NCBI GenBank assembly: GCA_900551645.1
Contig: URWP01000003.1
Span: forward strand, 1-34,823
Reading direction: 5' to 3'
Length of the DNA: 34,823 nt
Source of the DNA: an uncultured Bacteroides sp.
GTDB lineage: Bacteria; Bacteroidota; Bacteroidia; Bacteroidales; Bacteroidaceae
Positions 1 through 7,364 of the stretch are shown one piece after another. The first letter of the stretch is position 1, and every line of letters starts with the position of its first letter. The position numbers were made by a program, and so were the translations under genes. The notes under the pieces were generated by a model. It had not been told where the DNA came from, did not search any database, and was given only the letters and a program-made list of their open reading frames with translations.

Positions 1-2
1 CA

Positions 3-122
3 CTCATTGAATATAGAATGAATGGTAAATTACCCTATTACAAAATAGGAGGAAAAATTCTGTATAAGGAACAGGACATTATAGATATATTGGAAAGAAA
101 CAAAGTTTTGGCATTTGAATGA
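3..122 (+). CDS. Excisionase/MerR-like HTH protein, C-terminal part
   Basis: An open frame enters from the left edge and runs 39 codons to a TGA at 120-122. The visible residues include LPYYKIGGKILYKEQDIIDILE, a pattern typical of the second half of a small helix-turn-helix DNA-binding domain (HTH_17, excisionase/MerR-like): a basic beta hairpin followed by a helix that reads the groove. Such proteins in Bacteroides often sit in mobilizable or integrative elements and control excision or element genes. Here it lies about 240 bp from a tRNA 3'-end fragment that looks like an attachment site, which fits an element-borne role. The N-terminus is outside the window, so the length and any extra domain are unknown. 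The family call is from the residue pattern; the excision role is inference. Confidence 0.6.
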   Translation, partial: LIEYRMNGKLPYYKIGGKILYKEQDIIDILERNKVLAFE

Positions 123-200
123 CATTTCTTAAATCACTAATAATCAAAAGCTAAACCTTATACAAATAACTTGTAACAACTCTAAATAACTATATAAATA

Positions 201-232
201 TTTGGAGGAATAGAACCGAACACTTACCTTTG
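201..232 (+). promoter_or_regulatory. Bacteroides-type promoter, TTTG-N20-TACCTTTG
   Basis: TTTG at 201-204 and TACCTTTG at 225-232 are separated by 20 bp, matching the known Bacteroides -33/-7 consensus TTTG-N19-21-TAnnTTTG in every defined position. Transcription should start a few bases after 232, only about 5 to 10 nt before the 30-codon ORF at 245. Confidence 0.55.
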
Positions 233-244
233 TAAAGTCAAAGG

Positions 245-337
245 ATGATTAACGAGAGTCTATCGAAAATTGGTGAATTTGGCATATGGCTGATTCAGTG
301 GTTCGGGGATTTTTCCAAAGATATTAAAGTGCTGTAA
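245..337 (+). CDS. Possible 30-residue hydrophobic peptide
   Basis: ATG at 245 opens 30 codons ending in TAA at 335-337. The peptide begins MINESLSKIG, has a hydrophobic, tryptophan-containing centre (GIWLIQWFGDF) and ends with a short charged tail (SKDIKVL). If helical it would be amphipathic, like small membrane-active peptides, but I recognise no family. Support for translation: it lies directly behind a consensus promoter, AAGG precedes the ATG, and a strong terminator follows at 404-438, so a transcript of about 200 nt carrying only this ORF is plausible. Against: it is very short, the leader would be only about 5 to 10 nt, and it may be chance. It lies on the element side of the putative attachment site. 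Confidence 0.3.
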   Translation: MINESLSKIGEFGIWLIQWFGDFSKDIKVL

Positions 338-359
338 TTTAGGATTTTGAATTAAAATA

Positions 360-379
360 TTCGATTCCTGGTGGCACCA
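360..379 (+). other. tRNA 3'-end fragment; putative attachment site
   Basis: TTCGATTCCTGGTGGCACCA reads as the T loop (TTCGATTC), the 3' T stem (CCTGG) and the 3' acceptor strand (TGGCACC) plus discriminator A of a tRNA. The matching 5' halves (GGTGCCA and CCAGG) are not upstream: the bases before it are AT-rich and unrelated. A lone tRNA 3' end followed by a terminator is the usual mark of the far end of an element integrated into a tRNA gene. The parent may be tRNA-Phe, whose Bacteroides gene I remember as ending this way, but I could not check. The tRNA resemblance is seen directly; the attachment role is inference. Confidence 0.55.
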
Positions 380-403
380 CTTTGAAGAAAAGCAAAAGAC
401 GGT

Positions 404-438
404 AAAATCCTGATTTCCAAGCGGAATCGGGATTTTTT
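404..438 (+). terminator. Intrinsic terminator behind the tRNA fragment
   Basis: AAAATCCTGATTTCC (404-418) pairs with GGAATCGGGATTTT (423-436) with one bulged base and a 4-nt loop, followed by T residues. It fits the original terminator of the tRNA gene whose 3' end is at 360-379, and would also end transcripts from the 201-232 promoter. Confidence 0.7.
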
Positions 439-690
439 GTTTTTCCCCAAGCACGCAAAAAACGGCAAAATATTACCGTTCGAGGTGGAGCAAAAGGTGG
501 AGATAAAAGGTGGAGCAAAAATTTCCACCGAATTAAAACGGAGAAGCATCCGTGTGTATACGTATCATGTAAGTGGTATGCGAGTTGAAAACAATTCTGT
601 ATATCGGAAAGCTAGTGTGACATTAATAATAAAACCTGTTTTCATCTTCGGAAATCTTCACGCAACTTTGTGTAGAATATGCTTAATGTA
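439..690. other. Gene-poor stretch with a short tandem repeat
   Basis: I find no convincing gene here. A plus-strand frame of 84 codons (437-691) has no recognisable domain and no good start signal. At 484-520 there are three head-to-tail copies of a 12 to 13 bp unit, GGTGGAGNNAAAA, and the last copy can pair with TCCACC at 524-529 as a small hairpin. The stretch could be remnant DNA from past insertions beside the tRNA site, but nothing in it names a source. Confidence 0.4.
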
Positions 691-728
691 AAAAGGGATT
701 TCCTCTGTAAATTGCAGAAGAAATCCCT
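691..728 (-). terminator. Terminator of the GH2 gene
   Basis: AGGGATTTC (694-702) pairs with GAAATCCCT (720-728). On the minus strand the hairpin is followed by a run of five T residues, and it lies 25 bp past the stop of the beta-galactosidase gene. Confidence 0.7.
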
Positions 729-753
729 CTCTGAATAGATAGAAACCTTGTGG

Positions 754-3700
754 TTATTCTATGGCTATACTATTGCTGATAGGAGACATAATGAAAGTAA
801 ATTCATAATCACCATAAGGCAATAAATATTCTTCTTCGGGAATATTTCCCCAACTATTGACACAACCCAATCCCATCTGTGCCTTATCGATCAACACATT
901 GGTCAGGTCAGCTTCTTCCACCTCGTTGGAATGACTCTGTCTCTTTTCATCGCCATCGTCTAAGGAAGCAATGGTGTAGTGGAGTGCAGAAGCAGAGAAT
1001 GGTGCATCGGCAACGAACATCAGGCCTTTACCGGCGGCATTAGTCTGTTTCCACCAGCGGATATCTGTCTTGTTTCCGTTTTCCTGAGGGCGGATGTACG
1101 GATAGAACTGTTCGCTGACAGACTGATTGTAGATTCCTAAATCTGTACAGTGGTTACGGTCACTGTAGTTTTCTATCGGTCCTCGTCCGTAGTAGCTGAT
1201 GTTCTCGAATGATTTCGGCATTACCAGTTGCATGCCGAAGCGGAACATGTTGGATACTTTGGCATCTTTGCTGGCTGTAAGTTTTTGAGTAATCTTTACT
1301 GCTCCTGCGTTGTTGATGACATAAGTCAGATTCAATTGGGCAGATACGGAAGGCATGTCATAAGTAGCCGATATTACCTGTTGCTGGTTATTTTCTTCGT
1401 GTTTGAAAGAAGCCAGTTTCATTTCCGGATTCTTCCAGACTGCATATCTTCTTTGCAGACCGGCACCGAAATCGTTGTCTGTCGGTGCACGCCAGAAGTT
1501 CGGAGTCAGTGCTTCCCCTTCCTTGATCATGTTCAGCCCGTTTACATTGTATCGGCTAATAAAGCCTGTCTGTTTATTGAATTCTACCGTGAAGTCTTTG
1601 CCAGAAACAACCAGGTAGTTATAGTTTTCATCGTTGACTGTTGGAGTCATAATGATCTGATTGCTTTCAACCTGGTTCGCCAAATCCATATTTTTGGCTT
1701 TATACGGATTGATGACCAGCTGATTCTTGGCTACTATATGTCCGGCAGGAATAACGCCTTCGCGGTTTTTCTGGATGAATCTTACATTCAGTAGCCATTC
1801 TGCACATTGACAAGTTTTTCCCAAATCCAGCTGGATGGTAGCTGTTTGTTGTGGAGCTACCTTTATGTCTTCTATCCGTCCGCTACGGGTTATTTTTCCG
1901 TTTTTCAACAACTCCCATTCCAGTGCGTATGCCGACAAGTCGCGGAAGAAGTTTTCATTGTATACATTGATTTCACCTTTAGACAGGTCTTTGGCTGTTG
2001 TCCAGATATTCTGATAGAAATAGCCTACTTCATACATGTGCGGATTCGGAACACGGTCCGGACTGATAAGGCCATTGTCGCAGAAATTGTTGTCGCTTGC
2101 ATCAAAGCGGTTGAAGTCACCTCCGTAGGCATAAATCATTTTACCGTTTTTACCTGTCCAACGGCAGGACTGGTCTACGAAATCCCAAATAAAGCCTCCC
2201 TGATACTTCGGATATTTGCGGATGATGTCCCAATATTCTTTGAATCCACCTTCAGAATTACCCATGGCGTGAGCATATTCACATTGGATGAGCGGCATTT
2301 GTTTGCTGTCGTCTTCGCAATATTTGATACAGTCCTTGTAATTATAGTACATCGGACAGAAAATATCTGTTTTCCCTGTCTGTCCGGCCTGTTCATATTG
2401 TACGGCACGGCTTGGGTCTTCGGCTTTAATCCAGTCATAAGCTGCTTCAAAGTTCGGACCATAGCCTGCTTCGTTACCCAATGACCAGAAGATGATACTT
2501 GGATGGTTGAAACCGCGTTGTACGTTCCGTTGGTTACGTTCCAGGTGAGCTTTCTTGTAAGACGGGTTCTTTGCCAGAGTTTCTTCTTGATAGCCCATTC
2601 CGTGGGATTCAACATTGGCTTCGGCTACTACATAGATTCCGTATTGGTCACATAAGTCGTACCAGTAGTTGGCATCCGGATAGTGACAGGTACGTACGGC
2701 ATTCAGATTGAATTGTTTCATGATTTGTATATCCTGTAGCATACGTTCACGTGAAACTACATAACCGCCGTCTGGATCCATTTCGTGACGGTCGGCGCCT
2801 TTGAAGAGAACCGGCTGGCCGTTTACCAGAATCTGTGCATTCTTCAGTTCAATTTTACGGAAACCTACCTTGACAGGAATTACTTCTGTGGCTTTCCCGC
2901 CTTGTTTCAGGGTAGCATATAAGGTATAGAGATAAGGAGTCTCGGCTGTCCATTTTTGTGGATTCTCTACTTCGAGTGATGTGCTGACTTTACCATTTCC
3001 TTGTACTTCGGCAGAAGCTACAGACTGATTACGGGCATCACGCAGTTCCAAGGCTACTGTACTTTTTCCTTTCAGGTTCAGTTCGATGTCCAATGAGCCG
3101 TTCTTATACTGTTCGTCCAGATCCGGGGTGATGCGAATGTCGTCTATACGGGTCTTGTTGCGGGTATAAAGATAACAGTCGCGGGCTACACCGGTATAGC
3201 GGAAGAAGTCCTGGTCCTCCAGATAACTGCCGTCGCACCAGCGGAACACTTGGAAAGCAATGAGATTCTGCTGGCCTGGCTTCAAGTAAGGAGTCAGGTC
3301 AAACTCTGCTTCCAGTTTGCTGTCTTCGCTATAGCCTACGAATTTGCCGTTCACCCACAGGTACATGTTTGAACTTACTGCTCCGAAATGTGCGATGATG
3401 TCTTTTCCTTTCCATTCGGCAGGAATCATGATTTCCCGGCGATAAGAGCCTACATGATTGTCTGCAGTAGGGACAAATGGAGGATTGTTCTTGTATTGGT
3501 TTCTCCAGGCATATCCTACATTTACGTAAATAGGGTCACCATAACCGTTCAGTTCCCACACAGCCGGTACTTGCAAGTTGTCCCAACCTTTGTCATTGAA
3601 GCCGGTTTTCCAGAAATCGGTCGGACGTGCATCGGCGTCTTTTACCCAAAAGAATTTCCAGGCACCGTTCAGGCTCATGAAGTTCTGTGATTTTTCCTTG

Positions 3701-3864
3701 ACAGCCTTATTGGCAGCTTCTGCATTTTCGTATGCAAAGAAATTAGTGTGCATCGGTGCACGGTTTACGGCATTGATTTCCGGGTCTTGCCATTCCTTGA
3801 AGGTCTGCGCATAGCCTGGAGACAATGCTACTCCAAGCAACCCTGCGAGTAATAGTTTTTTCAT
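754..3864 (-). CDS. Secreted GH2 beta-galactosidase
   Basis: A 1036-residue glycoside hydrolase family 2 protein with the long LacZ-type layout: signal peptide (about residues 1-20, ending YAQ), sugar-binding jelly roll, Ig-like domain, TIM barrel, a DUF4981-like segment and a C-terminal beta-galactosidase small-chain domain. The acid/base is E465 in SLGNEAGYG and the nucleophile E529 in QCEYAHAMGNS. It should remove terminal beta-galactose in the periplasm with retention; the natural substrate cannot be read from sequence, since Bacteroides carries many paralogues for plant, host and milk glycans. It follows the lytic transglycosylase gene by 47 bp with no terminator between, so it probably shares that promoter; no SusCD pair adjoins it. 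The length is normal and the active site intact. Confidence 0.93.
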   Translation of the reverse strand: MKKLLLAGLLGVALSPGYAQTFKEWQDPEINAVNRAPMHTNFFAYENAEAANKAVKEKSQNFMSLNGAWKFFWVKDADARPTDFWKTGFNDKGWDNLQVPAVWELNGYGDPIYVNVGYAWRNQYKNNPPFVPTADNHVGSYRREIMIPAEWKGKDIIAHFGAVSSNMYLWVNGKFVGYSEDSKLEAEFDLTPYLKPGQQNLIAFQVFRWCDGSYLEDQDFFRYTGVARDCYLYTRNKTRIDDIRITPDLDEQYKNGSLDIELNLKGKSTVALELRDARNQSVASAEVQGNGKVSTSLEVENPQKWTAETPYLYTLYATLKQGGKATEVIPVKVGFRKIELKNAQILVNGQPVLFKGADRHEMDPDGGYVVSRERMLQDIQIMKQFNLNAVRTCHYPDANYWYDLCDQYGIYVVAEANVESHGMGYQEETLAKNPSYKKAHLERNQRNVQRGFNHPSIIFWSLGNEAGYGPNFEAAYDWIKAEDPSRAVQYEQAGQTGKTDIFCPMYYNYKDCIKYCEDDSKQMPLIQCEYAHAMGNSEGGFKEYWDIIRKYPKYQGGFIWDFVDQSCRWTGKNGKMIYAYGGDFNRFDASDNNFCDNGLISPDRVPNPHMYEVGYFYQNIWTTAKDLSKGEINVYNENFFRDLSAYALEWELLKNGKITRSGRIEDIKVAPQQTATIQLDLGKTCQCAEWLLNVRFIQKNREGVIPAGHIVAKNQLVINPYKAKNMDLANQVESNQIIMTPTVNDENYNYLVVSGKDFTVEFNKQTGFISRYNVNGLNMIKEGEALTPNFWRAPTDNDFGAGLQRRYAVWKNPEMKLASFKHEENNQQQVISATYDMPSVSAQLNLTYVINNAGAVKITQKLTASKDAKVSNMFRFGMQLVMPKSFENISYYGRGPIENYSDRNHCTDLGIYNQSVSEQFYPYIRPQENGNKTDIRWWKQTNAAGKGLMFVADAPFSASALHYTIASLDDGDEKRQSHSNEVEEADLTNVLIDKAQMGLGCVNSWGNIPEEEYLLPYGDYEFTFIMSPISNSIAIE

Positions 3865-3911
3865 AGTCGATGAAAAATAGAGGTTTATTGAAATAAATGA
3901 TTATTGTCTGT

Positions 3912-4898
3912 TCATTTGGCTACCCAATTGGGGTCATGTGGTATGATGATTCTGGGGTTATAAACCATTCCTTCCTTATCGGGTATTTTTAGGGTATATT
4001 TCTTGCTGCCGTGGCAAGGCAGTGAAGCAGAGCGTATCCAAGGGTTCAAATTGCGTAATAGGGCATAGTTGAAGTCTTGACTTTTGGCAAATCGAGGCAG
4101 GTCATTGATGGTTTCGCTTACTGTAATTGTACGGTATGGAATCGGTGGATAAAGATCGGATGCTTTCAGGTAAAATCCGAATTTTTGAGGAGCTGTAAGT
4201 AGCAGCTTGGCTGCCAGGATACGATAAGTATATCGGGCTGTTTCCTCTACCAATTGCAGGTCAAGAGCATTATCGGCGTATTGTTTTTCTAATTGTTGAG
4301 AGATTCGGCCTTGTCCGGCATTGTAGGAAGCTGCTACAGTTTCCCAATTGTGGAAGCGGTTATAGGCCTGTTTCAGGTATTTACAGGCTGCTTGAGTAGA
4401 TTTCTCTACGTGGTAACGTTCATCTACATGGTTGCCTACTTCCAGGCCGAAATCACGAGCTGTTCCAGGCATCAGTTGCCAGAGTCCTGCTGCTCCTGCT
4501 ACGGACTGCGCCAATGGGTTTACATTACTTTCGATAGCCATCAGATATTTGAAGTCATCAGGTACTCCGTTAGCTTGTAGGATAGGTTCGATGATGGGAA
4601 AATAACGGTTGGCCCTCTTGATAATCTGAAGTGAAGTGCTGTGCATATAGCGAAATGCCAATAGTTCTCTGTCCATGCGTTCCCGGCGGTCGAAGCGGGT
4701 GAGATCGATGGTTGTTCCACAGAAATCCATGCTTGATGGAACATCTATGCAGCTGTATTCGAAGTCCGGTTCGTCACCCGGTTGATTATTATCGGAACAG
4801 ATGGATTGGGAAGTCAGACTTATTAGAATGACTGTTCCTAATAGGAGCAGTAGACCTTTCCCGAGAGCTTTTTTAAAGAAGTGTGAATAATTTGCCAT
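3912..4898 (-). CDS. Lytic transglycosylase, MltD-like SLT domain
   Basis: A 328-residue exported protein. Residues 12-33 form a signal or anchor segment (GKGLLLLLGTVILISL). The SLT/goose-lysozyme-like domain spans about residues 95-220: YLMAIESNVNPLAQS with catalytic E123, then GAAGLWQLMPGTARDFGLEV and a later AASYNAGQGRI. Such enzymes cleave the MurNAc-GlcNAc bond of peptidoglycan and form 1,6-anhydroMurNAc, for wall remodelling. The rest, after residue 220, lacks an obvious LysM repeat, unlike classical MltD. A promoter with correct spacing lies just upstream (4921-4952), and the gene is followed after 47 bp by the GH2 gene on the same strand. The domain call is secure; the MltD subgroup is less certain. 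Confidence 0.88.
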   Translation of the reverse strand: MANYSHFFKKALGKGLLLLLGTVILISLTSQSICSDNNQPGDEPDFEYSCIDVPSSMDFCGTTIDLTRFDRRERMDRELLAFRYMHSTSLQIIKRANRYFPIIEPILQANGVPDDFKYLMAIESNVNPLAQSVAGAAGLWQLMPGTARDFGLEVGNHVDERYHVEKSTQAACKYLKQAYNRFHNWETVAASYNAGQGRISQQLEKQYADNALDLQLVEETARYTYRILAAKLLLTAPQKFGFYLKASDLYPPIPYRTITVSETINDLPRFAKSQDFNYALLRNLNPWIRSASLPCHGSKKYTLKIPDKEGMVYNPRIIIPHDPNWVAK

Positions 4899-4920
4899 GT
4901 GTATTAGGTTTAAAATTGTC

Positions 4921-4952
4921 CGAAGATACGAATATTTAAATGAATGTACGAA
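4921..4952 (-). promoter_or_regulatory. Promoter of the lytic transglycosylase gene
   Basis: On the minus strand TTCG (4952-4949), 20 bp, then TATCTTCG (4928-4921). Both boxes differ from TTTG / TAnnTTTG by one base and the spacing is exact. The start codon is 23 bp downstream of the -7 box. Confidence 0.5.
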
Positions 4953-5035
4953 TTATTGTCTGTATTTTAAAGAATCTTTGAAATCTCTTGTCCTGAATTC
5001 CGTTGTATTCATCGGATGTTGATTGTACTGATAAA

Positions 5036-5086
5036 AGAAAAACCGTTACAACAGAGAATATATTACGACTGTTGCAACGGTTGGGG
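5036..5086 (-). terminator. Terminator of the DUF2007 / secreted protein unit
   Basis: AACCGTTACAACAG (near 5041-5054) pairs with CTGTTGCAACGGTT (near 5070-5083) with one mismatch. On the minus strand it is followed by a T-rich run, just past the stop at 5104. Confidence 0.65.
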
Positions 5087-5103
5087 TGGATAGACCGGTA
5101 TAA

Positions 5104-5574
5104 TCAGTCTTCCAGTTTGAAGCTTTTCAGAATTCTTTCTGGGACAGTATCCCCTTTCTGTTTGTAAAGGATGGAAACATAGAACCCGCAACTGTTATCT
5201 TTAGACAGTAGGTAACTGTATAGACAAGCTTCTCCTTCACAATTCCCTTCAAGTCGGGCTCCGTAGAATTGCTGGGTTTCGAACGATTGGACAGCAGACT
5301 GGTCGCTGACTTGATCATCTGTAGCGATGTTTTTCAGTTCATCACTCAGTTCGTCCCGTTTGAAGCCTTCACCGTCCAATAACTGAACCGTGATATAATA
5401 AGTATCGTTACTGACGATGTATCCTTCTTCCGAATCGTCTTCTACGATAAGATTTGATGGAGCCTGAAACGAAACTCCGTAAGACGACCATGTGGTATTC
5501 TTTAACTCCTGAGCGGTAAGGGTAGATAATGAAAGCAGGCAGGCTGCTACAGCTACGGGAATTCTGGTTTTCAT
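5104..5574 (-). CDS. Secreted hypothetical protein
   Basis: A 156-residue protein with a clear signal peptide (MKTRIPVAVAACLLSLSTLTAQ), so probably periplasmic. The mature part is short and acidic. It opens with a segment reading as a beta strand (TTWSSYGVSFQAPSNLIVED), carries four cysteines (two in CEGEACLYS), and ends in GDTVPERILKSFKLED, a layout like small stress-response or PsbP/DUF1795-like proteins that bind no known ligand. I do not recognise a named family with confidence. Its start overlaps the stop of the upstream DUF2007 gene by 4 nt (ATGA at 5571-5574), so the two are translationally coupled and form one unit ending in the terminator at 5036-5086. Confidence 0.75.
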   Translation of the reverse strand: MKTRIPVAVAACLLSLSTLTAQELKNTTWSSYGVSFQAPSNLIVEDDSEEGYIVSNDTYYITVQLLDGEGFKRDELSDELKNIATDDQVSDQSAVQSFETQQFYGARLEGNCEGEACLYSYLLSKDNSCGFYVSILYKQKGDTVPERILKSFKLED

Positions 5575-5801
5575 ACACTTCTTCTTGCTACTACTTCTTT
5601 GGCATAAACTTCCTCCTCCTTATTCACCAGAACAAGGACATTGCCTCCCATGTTAGCATAAGGAGAAGTGACTGCCGACAGTGTTTCGTCCTTAATCATG
5701 GATTCCACTCCAGCTGATTCCAACAGGCCTTTGATTAATTCGGCTTCCCAAAGATTTCCTCGGAAAACTTCTACTAATGATTCGAATACATTTGCTTCCA
5801 T
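5571..5801 (-). CDS. DUF2007 family small protein
   Basis: A 76-residue soluble protein that fits DUF2007 (putative prokaryotic signal-transducing protein) in its full usual length: a ferredoxin-like fold suggested by FRGNLWEAELIKGLLESAGVE, then a strand with GGNVLVLVNKEEEVYAKEVV. The family resembles PII-like small domains and its biochemical role is not established. There is no signal peptide, so it is cytoplasmic, although its coupled partner downstream is exported. The start at 5799-5801 is the only reasonable ATG. A TATCTTTG sequence on the minus strand at 5865-5858 could be its -7 promoter box, though I find no good -33 box at the right distance. Confidence 0.8.
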   Translation of the reverse strand: MEANVFESLVEVFRGNLWEAELIKGLLESAGVESMIKDETLSAVTSPYANMGGNVLVLVNKEEEVYAKEVVARRSV

Positions 5802-5857
5802 AGTCTGTGATGTTATAGGTGAATAAATCGGGTTGACTATCTCTCGGTTTGTTATTT

Positions 5858-5865
5858 CAAAGATA
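5858..5865 (-). promoter_or_regulatory. Possible -7 box of the DUF2007 unit
   Basis: TATCTTTG on the minus strand matches TAnnTTTG fully and lies 57 bp before the start codon. No TTTG-like -33 box is visible 19 to 21 bp upstream, so this is a weak call. Confidence 0.35.
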
Positions 5866-5983
5866 ACAAATTTTTCGGATAATTTGTTAGTTGTATGACG
5901 AAATTTCTACAACTTCAGTTGTCCTTCCCAACAAATTTCATTATTTTACATTTGTTCCCGTGTGAAATATCACTGATTTTTCT

Positions 5984-5991
5984 ACTTTTGC
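5984..5991 (+). promoter_or_regulatory. Possible -7 box of proA
   Basis: TACTTTTG matches TAnnTTTG and lies 28 bp before the proA start. The nearest TTTG (5952-5955) is 28 bp away, too far for the usual -33 position, so the promoter is incomplete by consensus. Confidence 0.4.
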
Positions 5992-6019
5992 GTAAAAGTA
6001 TAATCTAAAATGCAAGAAA

Positions 6020-7267
6020 ATGAATCTGAATGAAACTTTTCAGGCTGTACGGCTTGCTTCACGTAAGTTGGCTTTGACAGATGAGCAGACGGTGAATAAC
6101 ATCTTACTGGCTGTAGCAGATGAGGCTCTGATTCGTACCGATGAGATTTTGAAGGCCAATCAGGTTGATCTGGAGCGGATGGATCCCTCAAATCCGAAGT
6201 ATGACCGTTTGAAACTGACTTCTGAACGTTTGGCAGGTATTGCGCAGGATATGCGGAACGTAGCTTCTTTACCTTCTCCGTTGGGAAGGATACTTGATGA
6301 CCGGGTACGGCCTAACGGACTGCATCTTCGGAAAATCAGTGTTCCGTTCGGAGTTATCGGTATTATTTATGAGGCACGTCCGAATGTAAGTTTTGATGTC
6401 TTCTCGCTTTGCCTGAAGAGCGGTAGCGCTTGTATTTTGAAGGGGGGAAGCGATGCTGATTCTTCTAATCGTGCTATTGTACGGATAATTCACGATGTGC
6501 TCGACCGTTTCGGTATGGATCGTCATGTAGTAGAACTGTTGCCGGCAGAGCGTGAAGCAACAGCCGCTCTACTTCATGCCGAAGGATATGTTGATTTGAT
6601 TATTCCTCGTGGAAGCGGTGGACTAATCAATTATGTACGGAAAGAAGCTACCATTCCGGTTATTGAGACGGGGGCTGGCATTTGTCATACTTATTTTGAT
6701 GCTTCCGGTGATTTGGAAAAAGGAAAGGCTATCGTGAACAATGCCAAGACTCGTCGGGTAAGTGTTTGTAACGCTCTTGACTGTCTATTGGTCCATGCGT
6801 CCCGATTGTCAGATTTAGCTGAGCTTTGCGCACCATTGGCTGTCAGTAAAGTGATACTTTATGCTGATAAGGCGGCTTATCAGGTTTTGGAAGGGAATTA
6901 TCCGTTTGAATTGTTGCAACCGGCTACCGCCGAGAGTTTCGGTACAGAATTTCTGGATTATAAGATGGCTGTCAAGACGGTTGAGAATCTGGAAGAGGCC
7001 ATAACACATATTTATATGTATAGCTCAAAGCATAGTGAATGTATTGTAACGGAGGATGAGAATGCTGCGGCTTATTTCTGTCGTGCGGTAGATGCAGCTT
7101 GTGTTTATACTAATGCACCCACTTCGTTTACAGACGGTGCTCAGTTCGGTTTGGGAGCTGAAATCGGTATCAGTACTCAGAAACTTCATGCCCGTGGTCC
7201 AATGGGGCTTCAGGAAATCACTACCTACAAATGGTTGATAGAAGGGAATGGACAGATTCGTCCGTAA
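6020..7267 (+). CDS. proA: Gamma-glutamyl phosphate reductase (ProA)
   Basis: A 415-residue cytosolic enzyme of the aldehyde dehydrogenase superfamily. It reduces gamma-glutamyl phosphate with NADPH to glutamate semialdehyde, the second step of proline synthesis. Family marks are the N-terminal helix (AVRLASRKLAL), the nucleotide-binding stretch FGVIGIIYEARPNVSFD, and the catalytic cysteine C250 in RRVSVCNALDC; the C-terminus TSFTDGAQFGLGAEIGIST is also typical. Length is normal. The start at 6020 gives the usual N-terminus. An out-of-frame ATG at 6010 opens a 7-codon frame that overlaps this start. proB, encoding the preceding kinase, is not in the window. argF' follows after 97 bp with its own possible -7 box. 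Confidence 0.95.
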   Translation: MNLNETFQAVRLASRKLALTDEQTVNNILLAVADEALIRTDEILKANQVDLERMDPSNPKYDRLKLTSERLAGIAQDMRNVASLPSPLGRILDDRVRPNGLHLRKISVPFGVIGIIYEARPNVSFDVFSLCLKSGSACILKGGSDADSSNRAIVRIIHDVLDRFGMDRHVVELLPAEREATAALLHAEGYVDLIIPRGSGGLINYVRKEATIPVIETGAGICHTYFDASGDLEKGKAIVNNAKTRRVSVCNALDCLLVHASRLSDLAELCAPLAVSKVILYADKAAYQVLEGNYPFELLQPATAESFGTEFLDYKMAVKTVENLEEAITHIYMYSSKHSECIVTEDENAAAYFCRAVDAACVYTNAPTSFTDGAQFGLGAEIGISTQKLHARGPMGLQEITTYKWLIEGNGQIRP

Positions 7268-7324
7268 ATGGTAAATTTATGCAATAAATCATTACATTTC
7301 TCCTGCAGTCTTGTATTTTTATGT

Positions 7325-7332
7325 TATATTTG
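7325..7332 (+). promoter_or_regulatory. Possible -7 box of argF'
   Basis: TATATTTG matches TAnnTTTG and lies 32 bp before the argF' start. No TTTG is found at the exact -33 distance (TTTC is 24 bp away), so argF' may be read both from here and from the proA transcript. Confidence 0.4.
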
Positions 7333-7364
7333 CGCATTAAAACAAATTAATATACATAAATCGT

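Noticed and set aside
437..691. 84-codon plus-strand frame
   Set aside because: No domain, no ribosome binding site, and its first codons lie in the terminator's downstream T-rich run; the tandem GGTGGAG repeats account for much of its sequence.
1228..2484. Two long plus-strand frames (188 and 225 codons)
   Set aside because: They lie antisense within the GH2 gene, which has full-length domain support; both are shadows.
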